Below are positions 51,950-64,000 of a stretch of DNA of 64,000 nucleotides, piece by piece. Location of the stretch: the NCBI GenBank assembly GCA_949318235.1, contig OX439132.1, positions 24,849,102 to 24,913,101 of the forward strand, read 5' to 3'. Made by a program: the position numbers and the translations under genes. The notes beneath the pieces are model-generated. The model worked only from the letters and a program-made list of their open reading frames with translations, made no database searches and was not told the DNA's origin. Origin of the DNA: Ecdyonurus torrentis (Eukaryota > Arthropoda > Insecta > Ephemeroptera > Heptageniidae). Within the stretch, counting starts at the first letter, position 1. Every line of letters starts with the position of its first letter.

Positions 51950-52690
51950 GATTATGACTTCGTTACCTGTTTACTACGTTTATACATATGGTCGATCATT
52001 GTTATTTCTTCGTTTAGAATTTTGAACTTGATAAGAATGAAAGAAACTCCACACAAAAAACTTCCATGCATTGATACTTTTTTCTGGCAGTAGATTAGTT
52101 TGCTGGATTTTGTTTTATAGTGGTATTATACTACTATGATTTTTAGTAAAGTACTGTCAAGACTTGGTATTATCCCCAGATGCAGAGGACCTACTCACAT
52201 CCATGGGCTAATAACACAGTCCGTCCATCGCCCCGGTAGCCTATAGAAACCATGGAATTAAGCATAATATCGATTTTTTTTAAATTGATGTCTAATTCTT
52301 TCCTTGGTGATTGCCATCTACGTATGCTGCTGAACAATTAATAAACTAGTTTAACTTTGCATCGGTAGTTTTATTCTTTTAAGGTAAAAAGTACGTATAT
52401 AGGGTGTATGCGGATGACGTCATATTTATTGCGCTTGTAGGCCATACTGGAGTAGTCCATAACATTGCTCAGCATAGGACAAACTTCATTTAAGCCAATT
52501 TTCTTTGGGAAATTGGTTAATTTTTTGTTATTTGTTATTTTTCTCACATACTTCAGATACTAATTCAACATATTTACAGCATCAATGCTCCCAAAAATAT
52601 TGCATAGTGTTTTTAAACTGACAAAATTATTTTTTTCCTATGCCACCCATGTTATTGAGTTATCCAACATGGCGTCGACTTTAACATGAA
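51950..52690 (-). repeat. Dispersed repeat B, copy 4 (diverged, interrupted)
   Basis: 51950-52090 and 52380-52690 match parts of 47.26-47.83 kb; the piece between does not. Confidence 0.6.
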
Positions 52691-52869
52691 TGCAATAGAC
52701 CCTATAGGTTTGCTCTGTAAAAAATAGCCAATTTGAGCTAATGTGCATACCTATTATAGTTCCATTATTGTTCTATTATTGTAGTTGCACTACTGCCTAA
52801 TCTATTGCCAACATTTCTTGATAATCAAAAAGTTGTATAAATATATAATTGAAAAAAAAAAAAAAAAAA

Positions 52870-53468
52870 ACATCAAGACTTGCAAGTTTCCTGACGTTAC
52901 AGTTTACGTGCGCGCAATCCCCACCAGAAGGGACACTTCACAAGCCAATTAGTTACTCAGTAGTTTGCTCACCAATACTGCTTGAGGACGTATGACTTAT
53001 CTACCGTTCACATTATAGTTATTCTGAATCAAAACCAGGATAGGTTGCGGCCTTGGATTCTAGAGCTCAAGTGGTTAACTCTACTCTAACCAAAGGCTTT
53101 TTACCATTGTCAACGAGGCATATGGGAACCACTCCTGTACATCCACCTTTGTACGGAGGGGAGTCACGAGAGTTCACCGCCCTGTCACCCTACAGAAAAA
53201 GGCCTTCCTTTTCTCGTAGCGCTGCAACGTGACCACGTGATTGTCCGTAAACCAAGCACGTGCTTATCATATACAGATATCGTGAGGAAGTTTTATTTAT
53301 GGCTTTCTTGAGTACGCTAACGCTCTATCTCTTCTTGGTATCCACAACTACCACGGGAAATGGGCTGCAAGACCGCTCCCCGTGTTGGGACAGTGCAAGC
53401 GTGAGATGGTCGCTTCGTAAGGGTGCACGCTGCACCTGCAAGAGCTATATCACTATCAATAAGGTTTA
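52870..53468 (+). repeat. GC-rich dispersed repeat A, copy 6 (most diverged)
   Basis: Recognisable throughout but with many substitutions and small indels. It lies 1.1 kb upstream of the gene B start codon, so it is probably the ancestral upstream neighbour of the P450 gene. Confidence 0.8.
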
Positions 53469-54585
53469 GGAGAGTGGTAAAGTGATATGACTAGTTTCTG
53501 CATACTGTAGATTGCAAGCAGTAAAATTGAGGTTGTTGCTGTTTAACATTAATAACATTATAGTATCGTAGTAAAATAAAACAGAAGAGTTTCACATCGT
53601 AAAGCTAGCTGTAAAAATTTGAACCAACGAAAAAAAATCTAAAATTTATTTTGACGCTAAATAAATAACCTCATCTTGAGCATTTCAAGGCGAACTTAAA
53701 TTAACTATCTTATAATGTTAACGCGTAAAAGAGTTCAATATTATAAAAACAAAATACAATTATAAATATTATTAACTTTTCAACCGTACTTTCAGTGAAG
53801 AAACAGAGGCCATTTTTACTACTTATTTTATGTATTTTTTTATACTAAAATATTGTTTATTTTATACATTTTTTGCTAATTTATTTTAATAAATAAAATT
53901 ATTAAAAAGTAACTGTTAAGAAATTCATACATTAAAATGAATAGAATAAAATATTAGGCAAATGTATCCTAATATTTTTTTATTATTACTACTATTATGA
54001 TTGTTTTTCTTTTTTTTTTTTTTTTTTCTTTTTTTTTAAATCAACAAAACAAATTTATGAACATAAATTAAAAATATATTACATGACATTTTTTATACTA
54101 ATATCAAAACTTTCGTTATTAAAATATTATTTTCAATGCATAATTATATAATTTTCGATGCAATCATTATAATGATATATTGTATATAATATATGACAAT
54201 CTTACGACACGTTTATACATGATAGAATAATTGGGTAATATTCAATTAAGCAATATTTTACACATTTTTAAATAGTACTTCAAGATAATGTACAAAAAAA
54301 AACTGCATTGTTTTTCTTGGTGAATCAGTATTGATCCCTTTCCATCATCTATTTCTTACAAACACTTGATAGCAAACAAAATCACAAAATCTATAACCAA
54401 GAAAGCTGAAATTACTATGGTGATGTAAAATAAAATGAACCTTCTAGAGTATGGTCGAACAAAGGTCGAGTCAAGTGCATGATGCATATTATGTCCACCG
54501 TGTTTGCTAGACGTAAAGATTCTTGACCAGATTTGTTCAGTTTACTTGCGAGAGCGAGAGAGTATACAGTAGCAAGCAGACAGAC
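53469..54585. promoter_or_regulatory. Upstream region of P450 gene B
   Basis: AT-rich, copied in three other places with the P450 fragments. The last 40 bp before the ATG contain a short GAGCGAGAGAG stretch. No certain TATA box. The single GTCCACCGTG near 54495 is the unoccupied hAT target site. Confidence 0.4.
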
Positions 54586-56295
54586 ATGGAGTTACTTTTC
54601 GCGTTCCTGCTCATAATCTTCTCTCTCTTTGTCTTACTCATCATTGTGGATATCTCTAAACCTCCTGCTTACCCACCAGGTATGTGTGCACTATTTGTAC
54701 ATTTTATTTACAGAATAAAAAAGTATAATATATATAATTATGCAAAGATAAATGACAAAAAATTGCTTCATTCTTTTGACTTTTATAAATAATATATTTT
54801 TTCCTTCGAATAATGAAAACAAATAATTACAATTAAAAAGAAGTTACTTTCAGTTTGAGTCAATTAAAAAATATATAACAGTTCAGAAGTAAATAATGTA
54901 TGCCCACTTTTGTGTTAGGGTAAGGAAAGTCTCAAAAATGAAAATTTAATATTGTATTATAAGTATATATTTTATACTTTTAAAATTATAGCAAGAATCT
55001 CAGTGTTTTGGGACTTACACTTGATAAGCACGAGATATTACATACATTACAATATAATATTATTGATGTATAGTTACACGTGGTAGTACTGTATATAATG
55101 GGTTAAGTTAGTTTAGATTCAGACCAGATTAGGAACAGACCAAAAAAGTGCGATATTTCATATTGCATTGGTAGTTAAATATTAGCTTCCAACGTGGAAT
55201 GTTAGGAACCCCTCGTGCATTTTTTTGTTTAAACATTATGGGCATGTTGGAGTAACAAGTCGCATGCTAAAAATATTTTGTGTTAACATAAACTTCTTCT
55301 TCTTCTTCTTCTTCTTTTTTTTTTTTTTTTTTTGCAGCAGCAGCAGCAGCAGTTTGAAAACTCACACTAAGTTTTGAAATACAATCAAAGTACTTGCACT
55401 ATTTATTTTCTATATAAATGATTCAACAACAATAAAAAAGGAGGAAATATTTGCACTGAAACTTATTATCTATAAAAGAATTCAAGACATAGAGTATTGC
55501 CACTAATTTTGCTATAATGATTATGTAGGTCCTGCATGGCTGCCTATACTGGGATGCTACCTGAAGATCCGCTCTCTAAAGTCTCGGCTAGGTTACTACC
55601 ACTTGGTATGGAGCAAACTTGCACGTCAATATGGTCCTCTGGTAGGCTTGCGACTCGGCAGAGATCGAATAGTCGTCGCTAGCGGTCACCACGTGATACA
55701 GCACTTGCTGGCCAGAGAAGAGTGCGACGGTAGAGCCGATGGCTTTGTCTTCGCAATGAGAACCTTCAATTATAAAAGACCAGGTAAGATAAATTAGTTG
55801 ATTTGTAATGTCTGCTTTGGCATGGTTTAACAAAAAACGCATGCGTGTATATAATATACTCTTTTATTATTGCACGATTAAAATAATTTGATTTATTTAA
55901 AGTTGATTGATTCTTTTTAATTGATTATTATTATGTATAATTATCTATAGTGAATTCAAATTCGCACGAATTATTTATTTAAATCATTGCAATTCATTTC
56001 CACTTGGAAGTTAAAATGATAAAATATGATAATGTATTGTACATGATTATTAATAATATAATTGTTGATGTTTTCTGGTTCCTGGCAGGTATGACCCTGA
56101 ACGATGGAGCCCTGCAGGGTGCTGCTGCGGAGTGGCAGGAGCACCGCCACTTCACCACGCTGCACCTGCGTCACCTCGGCTTGGCACGAGACGGCATGGA
56201 GACGTTGGTTCTCAAAGAGAGCAGGGCACTCGTCAACATGCTCAATGCTAAGTGCACCTCCACGGAGGTATTACAAGTTGATGTTTTTTAACCAG

Positions 56296-56366
<71 letters not shown>

Positions 56367-58829
56367 TTAATTACCACGTTTGTTAAAGTCATGAAATATG
56401 TATATTATTCAAGAAAATAAAATGCAGAATTCGAATAAGTATAGTGTACTGTAGATATTCTGTTTTTAAAATCAGATTAGTTTTTTTTTTTATAATGCAA
56501 GTAATTTAGATAAATCCTCTGTCTAACTACAAAAATTGGTAATGACATCTTGAAAACCAGGGTACCGAGCTGCAGCTCGATGACATCTGTCAAGTGAGCG
56601 TGATGAATGTGCTGTGGATTCTGGTGGCGGGCGAGTGTTTCGAGCTGGAGGACTTGAGGTTCCAGCGTATTTACAAACTTAACACTGAGGTGTTCCGCCG
56701 TATGGAAATTACAGGAGGACTTCTCAATCACCTACCCTTCCTCAGGTACCTCGCACCAACCCTCACTGGTTACACTGCACTCAAGTCTGCGTGTGACCAA
56801 ATGTTATGCTTTCTGCAGGTGAGTCTAACTATACCTACTGTTATGTAGGTTTCAAAATAGATAGCAAAAATAAAGAAAACTATCAATGATATAGTTAAAT
56901 ATTATAATTTAGTTTGTAACTTAAATGTGAGTAATTTCTCTACAAAAAAAAGTTACTTTAAATTCTTGAATATATAATAATTTAAAATTACAGCGTGGAA
57001 AAAATTATGAAGAGCACCGTGATGTCAATTTTTACTCTGTTATTTATTTTTTTGTCATGTGGTATACCATGCACATTAGGTTAAGTTGAAGAGTGGGCTG
57101 AACATTTATCAGTCCCCAGACCTCGCTCTTTCCATTGCATTTTGTAAATATTTTTACACAAAGATGAATATTTATTTTTTTGTTTATTTATTTATTTATA
57201 CTAATTATCGGTAACCATAAAGCAATACAGTAAAATTTAATAACAAAGTGCGTCTGTAATCTACCTTAAAAAACATAACAATTTTATTTTGGTATTCATC
57301 CACGCAGCAAGCCATTGAGGACCACAAGAAGACATTTGATCCAGAGCACACAAGAGACTTGATCGATACTTATCTCAAAGAAATTCAACTCGATTCGAAT
57401 GACCCAACTTCGACTTTTACAGGTATATTGTTAATTTATTTACATTGATAAATTTAATTCTATTATTTCATGCTTTATCTCGTTATATTATATACATTAT
57501 TTTATTTTCTTTTTTTATTATTTGATTTATTTTACTTTATTCTTTAAAAGTTATCCTGACTTATTTAAAAACTCATGGTACAACGGTTTCTTACAGAGGA
57601 ACGTCTGATTTCTGTGTGCATGGATCTCTTCTTGGCCGGTACAGAAACTACCTCTTCTCAACTTGCTTTCTTTGTGCTCCTGATGATGCACCACACTGAG
57701 GTGCAACTCAAGATCCAGCAGGAGATCGACAGTGTCGTCGGCAAAGACCGGTTACCTTGCATTGCAGACAGACCAATGTGAGAATATTTGACTAAAATGA
57801 GATAATAATGATTTTAAGTTTATATCTGAACATTTCAATTTTAATTTTTCTATTTTTTTACTTTTTCATTTTATTTGTAAAAATATTATATCAACTTGAT
57901 TTTTTCCCCCCAGGCTGCCTTACTTGTGTGCCACTATCATGGAAGTAGAACGTTTTACCAGCGTAGTGCCTACTCCTGTACCACACAAGACCACCAAAGT
58001 ATGTGGTATATATGGATATACTGTGCCAAAGGTAAAGTACTGCAGTACAAAGATAGCATCAGAGAAATGTTCAAAATATTTCCTTACTTTCAGTTGTAAT
58101 ATTTGTAATTGATTTTTGGTTATTTTCAGGATACGATGTTACTGCTAAATTTATGGAGTGTTCACATGGACGTCAATCACTGGGGTGACCCTCACGTCTT
58201 CAGACCAGAGAGATTCTTGGATGCTACTGGCCAGAATGTGGTCATGGATGACTGGCTCATGCCCTTCGGTAGTGGTAAGGGTTTGAAATAAGTTGTATTT
58301 AATTTGATAATCTTATAATATTAATCTTATTTAAATATAAATATTAAACACCATGTTATTAAAACCATGTTTTGGGAAGTATTAAAATATTTTACTTCCT
58401 TAAAGACTTAATAAAGTACTTTTTATTTTCATTTGATAATATACCTACTAATTTTTACAATTTTCTTTTTCTAAGAAGACAATGCAGAATTATACGTATA
58501 ATGAACTGTATAAGCAGCATAAAATTATATACAAAATTAAATTAAAAAATTACAGATTTAGGGGAGTTTGAAAAAAATATTAGATACATTTCAAGCAATT
58601 ATAAAATTGATAAAGATAAAAAGTTGATAATATATTTAAATAAATTTCAGGTCGGCGCAGTTGCTTAGGCGAGGACCTGGCGAAGAACAACATGTACCTC
58701 TTCCTTGCTGCCCTGATGCAGAACTTCACGTTTGATGTGATGCCTAACACCGTGCCACCTTCACTGGAACCACTGGAGGGTCTCACTCTCGCTCCTCAAC
58801 CCTTCACAGGGCTCGTCACACCTCGATAG
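54586..58829 (+). CDS. Cytochrome P450, clan 2 (CYP15/CYP305-like), gene B, complete
   Basis: Nine exons: 54586-54679, 55529-55783, 56089-56267, 56561-56818, 57308-57422, 57597-57777, 57914-58031, 58130-58274, 58651-58829. All are GT-AG in consistent phase, giving 507 residues. Visible: membrane anchor ([19 protein letters not shown]), hinge [15 protein letters not shown], helix C WQEHR (132-136), helix I AGTETT (313-318), helix K EVER (371-374), PERF (426-429) and haem loop [12 protein letters not shown] with Cys453. Intron positions match gene A, with one extra intron splitting A's exon 7 (118+145 nt against 263 nt). I chose MELL because an upstream in-frame ATG adds a polar leader before the anchor. 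It is more diverged than A around residues 117-131 (extra ALQGAAA). An ER monooxygenase by family; substrate unknown. Landmarks are intact, so it should be functional, unlike its three fragments. Confidence 0.93.
55290..55352 (+). repeat. (CTT)n, T tract and (CAG)6 in intron 1 of gene B
   Basis: A pyrimidine-rich run leads into six CAG triplets (55335-55352). The same site in fragments 1 and 2 has only two CAGs. Each CAG after a T tract resembles a 3' splice site. Confidence 0.85.
56297..56361. repeat. (TA)n in intron 3 of gene B
   Basis: About 32 uninterrupted units. Confidence 0.95.
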
Positions 58830-58898
58830 TCACTGGAATTACTGGAGGGTCTCACTCTCGCTCCTCAACTCTTCACAGGGCTTGTCACACCTCGATAG
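58761..58898 (+). repeat. 69-bp tandem duplication across the gene B stop codon
   Basis: Copy 1 (58761-58829) is the last 22 codons plus TAG. Copy 2 (58830-58898) follows directly, in the same frame, with four differences, all C to T. It therefore lies in the 3' UTR and ends in its own TAG. Confidence 0.95.
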
Positions 58899-60500
58899 TT
58901 ACGTCATTCTCTCTACATTATACTTCATTTTTATTGATATTTTTAATTTGTAAGTTTTAATCACATTTAAAATTTTGAGCCTTCTATTTTTTATATTACA
59001 TTTATCATTAAACGATGAAAAAAATATATGAACATTTAAAGAAAAAAATTTGTTATAATATATATTATAATAATTAAAAGAAAAAAAATGTGGCTGTATG
59101 CTACTCTGTATTTAAGTTAAAATTTATCTTTGATAATAATAAAAATATGAAATTTAAATTTATAGCTTTAACTATGTTAATTATTATTTTTTTTTATGTT
59201 AACTTTCATAAAAATCTCTGAATGCATAACCTATATCTTAGCGATAGGATAGCACATATGAACAATATATTGAAAAATAGAAAAACTCATTTTAGGTGTA
59301 AAGTTAAGTAAAATCATACTTTTTCTAAATATATTCCATGTTTAAATTATATGAAACAAAATATTTAAAACACAATTTTGTATACGATAATATGATTAAG
59401 TAATTTGAACTCATATTCGATAAGCGAAATCAATCTTTCAATTATTAAATAAATATAATTTTATTATTAAATGTTTTTTCTTGATATTTTTGTTATTAGT
59501 GTAAGCACATATTAAAAAAAACTAACGTTGAACCATTTTCAAACTCATAAAGCATTAATTGTTAAAAAATTGTTCATATACTGTATACTACAAATAATTC
59601 AAATCAAAGGAAATAATAGATTCAATGGTCAGGTGGATGCAGGGGGCATAATATTATTTAAAATACCATAGCACTTAATGATTAATTCTTCATGCAAATT
59701 AATTTTATGCCCGATTAGAAATGCATAGCCATGAGCAATTTTTATCTCGTGAGTACTTTGAACAAGTTTAGTTACTGTGTTTGTTGCATCTTTGAACGTC
59801 TCTGAAAAAATTAAGATAAAAGCCACAACTCTGAATAAGAATTTGAATTAAAATAACGTGGTTATATTTATTACGCTATAAATAAAATTAAGAATATATC
59901 TAACAGATGGCGTACACATACCGTGAGCGTTCAGGTAACAAACTTGTAAAGTTTTACCTGTATTCATGTGACGTGACAGTGACGTAATTTCACATCGTGC
60001 ATCTGTACAATATAGATATCGTGTTACTGGGAGCGAGAAAAAAATGCCACTTTGTAATAATTTCAACTATAGTTCAATATCATAATTAATTTTTATATTT
60101 TATTAAATGCTCATAACATAATAATATATAATATATATCAAGAAAAAATAATAATAAAAAATCCTTGAGGAAAAATAAACATACTATATGCAATTTTTTA
60201 TTTTTTTGTTAAACCATAATTTAATTTACAGACACAAACTATTTAATATTGTCAATTTATTATTATTTATTGTATAAAAAAACACGTGCCTTGAAATTGT
60301 GTGTACAAATTTTATGTTCCAATGCATTTTTACCTCCTCTAGCCCAGCTGCTTGATAAAAAAAAATTAAAAGAAGAAGGAAGGAATTGCCTAAAAGAAGC
60401 TCATGATAAAAGTTCAACTATCTGGGGCTCAAAGTTCACCCGACTCACCTCTTTTATATATGTCCAGTCAGTCTAATGTAGCATGATTCATAAAATAGAA
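58899..60500. other. Intergenic AT-rich DNA
   Basis: No repeat recognised. Contains the doubtful two-exon frame listed separately. Confidence 0.4.
59629..60066 (-). CDS. Doubtful two-exon minus-strand gene piece
   Basis: A frame ending SLSRHMNT with donor ACAG, GTAAAAC (near 59957) and a frame starting after TTTTTTCAG at 59801 (ETFKDATNTVTKLVQSTHEI, ending NNIMPPAST then TGA) are both in phase 1. They would join across a 155-bp intron. No start codon is certain and no family is recognised. It could be chance in AT-rich DNA. Confidence 0.2.
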
Positions 60501-60770
60501 AATATCGTACGATATAGCTTGATACTCTCTGTCATGGATTCGAGTTGCTGATAAAACAAGTTAATAGTTTTTCTGTGATCTAATTATTATTACAATGCAC
60601 TTTATTATAGTGATAATAATATTTCAAGCTAAAAGAGAGTACGTATATATGATGGTTTAATTTATGTGACAAAACTTCTATATGTACGGTACAAACCTTA
60701 AGGACTAATTGGACTTTAATAATCTCTACTGAATTAAACTCCTGATGATATGAAGAGAGAAATATGAGGT
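60500..60770. repeat. Dispersed repeat D, copy 2, left part
   Basis: Matches 42.98-43.26 kb. The match resumes at 62825 after the foldback element. Confidence 0.8.
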
Positions 60771-62824
60771 ACCCGAGTAAAATTTTAACGATGACACAAC
60801 GATGAAATAAGAATGACAAATAAATGCGACACAAAGATGAAATAACGATGAAACGTGTCCCATTTCATCGTTATTTCATCGTTAGCCCCATGTTATTTAT
60901 ATGGAGTTAAAAAATAGAAATTTTAGCAAAATGAGCAAAATATTTTCGACGAAATTTCAATGACATAAGTATGAAACAACGATGACATAAGTATGACACA
61001 ATGATGACATAAATGAGAAATAATGACGACAAAATTATACTACTAGAAATTATCGATGAAATTTCAATGACATATGTATGAAATAAAGATGACAAAAATT
61101 TTCAGGATAATTTTAATAATGTAAAAATATGAAATATCGACGACAAACTTTCAAAGTACACCGCGCGACCACCTCGGAGACCTGCCTGTTAATAAAATCT
61201 AGTGCCTATATACCAAATGCTACCTGCCTAACATGAAATTTTATATACGGGGTTGGAGTTTTCTTCTTTCGTGTAGAGTAGCTCGCATTATATTATATAA
61301 AAAAGCTTTCCAAACTCAGTAACCCAGCATTTTTTAAGTCTCACTTGAAACTTGTTTTGCAGATTTCTTAATTAATTTGTAATCAAGTGAATACTTTTAT
61401 GCAAATCTAAGTCAGAAAACACAATAAATCGTCATTTTTGTAGTAAATTACATATTTTATAAATAATTAAAACTTTTATTACCTGCCCTAAAAAGTATCA
61501 AAACCTCCGAAACAAACGAAAAAATAGGTATTAATTCTTGACTTTGAATTTTTTTTTTTTTTTTCAAGTCAGAGAGTCACCGGAAAAAGCTACTATATTA
61601 CATTGCACTACCACAAAGATTTTGTACAGGATTCTAATCATAATATGTATTTATCAAATATATTGCTTGTATTGAATATTAATTAAACGCAACAATGTAT
61701 TTGGAATATTTAATAATATTTTTTATGCATTATTTTATGCATTAAAAAAAATCTATATAAGTGATTATAATAATTGTCAGTTTTGGCACTAAATTATTAC
61801 TTTCCATATATTTATGCAATACTAAATTTTGAATTGTCTGAAACATATTTATAATATATTTTTTTAAATTTTCTTTTAATGCTTGCAATTAATTTGCCTT
61901 ATCGTACGCGTGTTAAGAAATATATAACAATAAAAATTCAATCAATTTAACAATTTTTGTTACGCTTATAGAGTTAATAATAAGCACATTGACTATATTT
62001 AAAGCTGATTTAGATTGGCATAATTTTTAGTAAAATATTAAATTTCATTACATTAATAACTAATATAATATAAAATAATTATTTTATATTTTTACAATAT
62101 TGAAAAATACACACTCCGAAACCGTTTAGCATGCATTTTTGCACATAGGCAAAAAAAAATCTATATAATTATGTCAGTAGTAATTTTAATCAAACAAGTT
62201 ATATTAATATAGATTAATTATTTAATTATATATATAATATGATATTTTTCTATCAATCTACCAGCTAAAACCGAAAATTCGATGACTTAAAGACGACATA
62301 ACGACGACATGAAATTTTTTGTTTTTACAAAAATGAAATAAGTATGACAGCAAAAAATTATTGATGAAATAACGATGGCAGTTTTATTTTTCAAAAACCT
62401 AAATGCGACACAACGATGACAACGATTAAAATTCAATATGTATGAAATAACGATGACACGAAGAAATAATAATTTAAATTATTATTTCTTCGTGTCATCG
62501 TTATTTCATACATATTGAATTTTAATCGTTGTCGTCGTTGTGTCGCATTTAGGTTTTTGAAAAATAAAACTGCCATCGTTATTTCATCAATAATTTTTTG
62601 CTGTCATACTTATTTCATTTTTGTAAAAACAAAAAATTTCATGTCGTCGTTATGTCGTCTTTTTGTCATCGAAATTTCATTGTTAGATATTTTAAAAAAA
62701 TTATTTTTGTGACTTTGTCATACTTTGTCTTCATTAAATCGCAGTTGTGTCATCGTTATGGGACATTTCATTGAAATTTCATTGAAAAATCATAGAATTG
62801 TCATACTTAGCGTTCTACTCGGGT
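60771..62824. mobile_element. 2.05-kb foldback-type DNA element
   Basis: Ends ACCCGAGTA and TACTCGGGT are inverted repeats, with AGGT on both sides (60767-60770 and 62825-62828) as a possible target duplication. The outer parts are built from short repeated words (AACGATGACA, ATAACGATGAAA, AAGTATGACA). Near the right end, 62279-62672 is an almost perfect palindrome centred between 62475 and 62476, with arms of about 195 bp. The middle (61.15-62.27 kb) is AT-rich without a transposase frame. Foldback elements of other animals share this design. Confidence 0.8.
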
Positions 62825-62940
62825 AGGTATATAAGTTTCTTTATAATTTTTGTGTTGTGGCACTTTATGCAATAAGTCCTTTATTTTACAATTAAAAAGA
62901 CATTAAAATTTAACATAGATATGAAGTTAAAACATTAGAA
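62825..62940. repeat. Dispersed repeat D, copy 2, right part
   Basis: AAGTTTCTTTATAATTTTTG through AACATAGATATGA continues the match to 43.26-43.36 kb. Confidence 0.8.
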
Positions 62941-62999
62941 AAATAATATATTTATTTTTTATGACAAAATTGAAACACGTTGTACGTGCAAGTTATATG

Positions 63000-63310
63000 A
63001 GGTTGTGTTAGCTCGTACTATATAAACTACACACAAATATTGAGCCATATATTCGAAAATGTTCCTTTGTTAAAAACAGCTGTATATGACGTCGTCACCT
63101 GTTTACTACGTTTATACATTATAAATATGGTTGATCATTGTTATTTCTTCTTTTAGAACTTTGAACTTGATAAAAATGAAAGAAACTCAAAAAAAAAAAA
63201 AAAAAATCCGTACGAAACATGCGACTCACTTTTATCGGCTCAAAAAATAAGATCAACCCATGAATGTGTCTTATTTTGTTGGTCAGCCAATCACTATAAA
63301 TGAGATTCAC
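63000..63310 (-). repeat. Dispersed repeat B, copy 5 (partial)
   Basis: Matches 47.66-47.96 kb, from TATAAACTACACACA to GTTGGTCAGCCAATCACT and on to GAGATTCACC. Confidence 0.7.
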
Positions 63311-64000
63311 CGTATTTTACAGAACAAGCTGATGATATTTTTTTGCATAATATACTTTCAAAATTCAAGACTTAAATATTTGATGAATATCCACTTTGAA
63401 ACGTTCACCATGCCCGATTTTACACATTTAAAGTGTCCATAGTCCATACATAGTCCTATATTTGAAAATCTTTCATTTCTGGTATAATCTCGTCTCTGTA
63501 TAATTGCATTAATTTAGCAATCAATAGGTAGCTAATGCGTTAATATGTAAATAATTAAGTTAAAGTTAATGTACTATACATATTTAAGGCTTAAATAAAG
63601 TATTGACTGCAGTTATGATTGGCTGTATAATTTCCTTATTCATTAAAATGAATTCATTATAAAAATAAATTGTAAACGTAATTCTTGAATCAAAAGTTAT
63701 AAATATATTTTTATTTTTAGTATCATTTTTTTGCCTCTTATAAAAATTAATGTATGAGTTTGCAAAAATTTCAACCACAAGTGAAATAATTATTTTGCTT
63801 TTGTGTATTTGCGTTGTTAATATATAAGTAAGTGAATTACAGTATTATATACAATAATTTTACCTTGAAATGCTGTATGAACTTTTCATGTAACTTTAAA
63901 AATATTTATAAAAATATATAAATATAAATTCGGGAAATTGAATTAATTATTCAAAATTACCACAGGTTATAATTTTTGGGTCAATATTATTATGTAACAA
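63311..64000. other. AT-rich right edge, nothing recognised
   Basis: No exon, RNA gene or known repeat seen. Confidence 0.4.

Noticed and set aside
54523..54585. Upstream ATG of P450 gene B
   Set aside because: It would put a polar leader before the membrane anchor; the ATG at 54586 gives the usual P450 N-terminus.

Overview
The window is nuclear DNA from an animal, most likely an arthropod and quite possibly a malacostracan crustacean. It is strongly AT-rich, has split genes with GT-AG introns, and is crowded with microsatellites ((CT)n, (GA)n, (TA)n, (TAGA)n, (AAAAG)n). Its recognisable genes are clan-2 cytochromes P450 of the arthropod CYP15/CYP305-like kind, often labelled methyl farnesoate epoxidase-like. 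The species assignment is inference. Only a small part of the sequence codes for protein.

Layout. 0.8-4.5 kb, minus: first two coding exons of a secreted thioredoxin-fold protein that runs off the left edge. 7.2-7.6 kb, minus: a tRNA-derived SINE. 10.6-15.8 kb, plus: complete 8-exon P450 (gene A, 502 aa). 16.9-17.2 kb, plus: a possible two-exon, 57-residue single-pass membrane protein. 18.4-18.7 kb: a minisatellite with higher-order structure. 19.8-20.7 kb, minus: three-exon gene C1 of an unrecognised family, with a frameshift. 22-52 kb: a mosaic of segmental duplications and transposons holding truncated P450 copies, the intact paralogue C3 (44.1-44.9 kb, minus) and two solo copies of the family's last exon (C2 at 30.9 kb, C4 at 46.8 kb). 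54.6-58.8 kb, plus: complete 9-exon P450 (gene B, 507 aa). 60.8-62.8 kb: a foldback-type element.

How the mosaic fits together. Block 1 (about 22.1-28.9 kb) recurs as a direct, nearly identical block 2 (about 33.9-42.9 kb). Part of it plus the next few kb (about 25-32.2 kb) recurs inverted at about 45.5-51.3 kb. Each block carries exon 1, usually exon 2, and the upstream flank of gene B, so gene B or a close relative seeded three dead fragments. Shared lesions (a lost splice donor, a 2-nt frameshift and an 8-bp-TSD hAT-like insertion in both minus-strand fragments, but not in gene B) order the events. The solo C exons lie between 150-180 bp inverted repeats and look like exon capture by a TIR element. 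A separate element with 20-bp TIRs sits exactly where the inverted arm meets block 2.

Genes A and B would be membrane-bound monooxygenases of the endoplasmic reticulum. Nothing in the sequence ties them functionally to the C family or to the thioredoxin-like gene.
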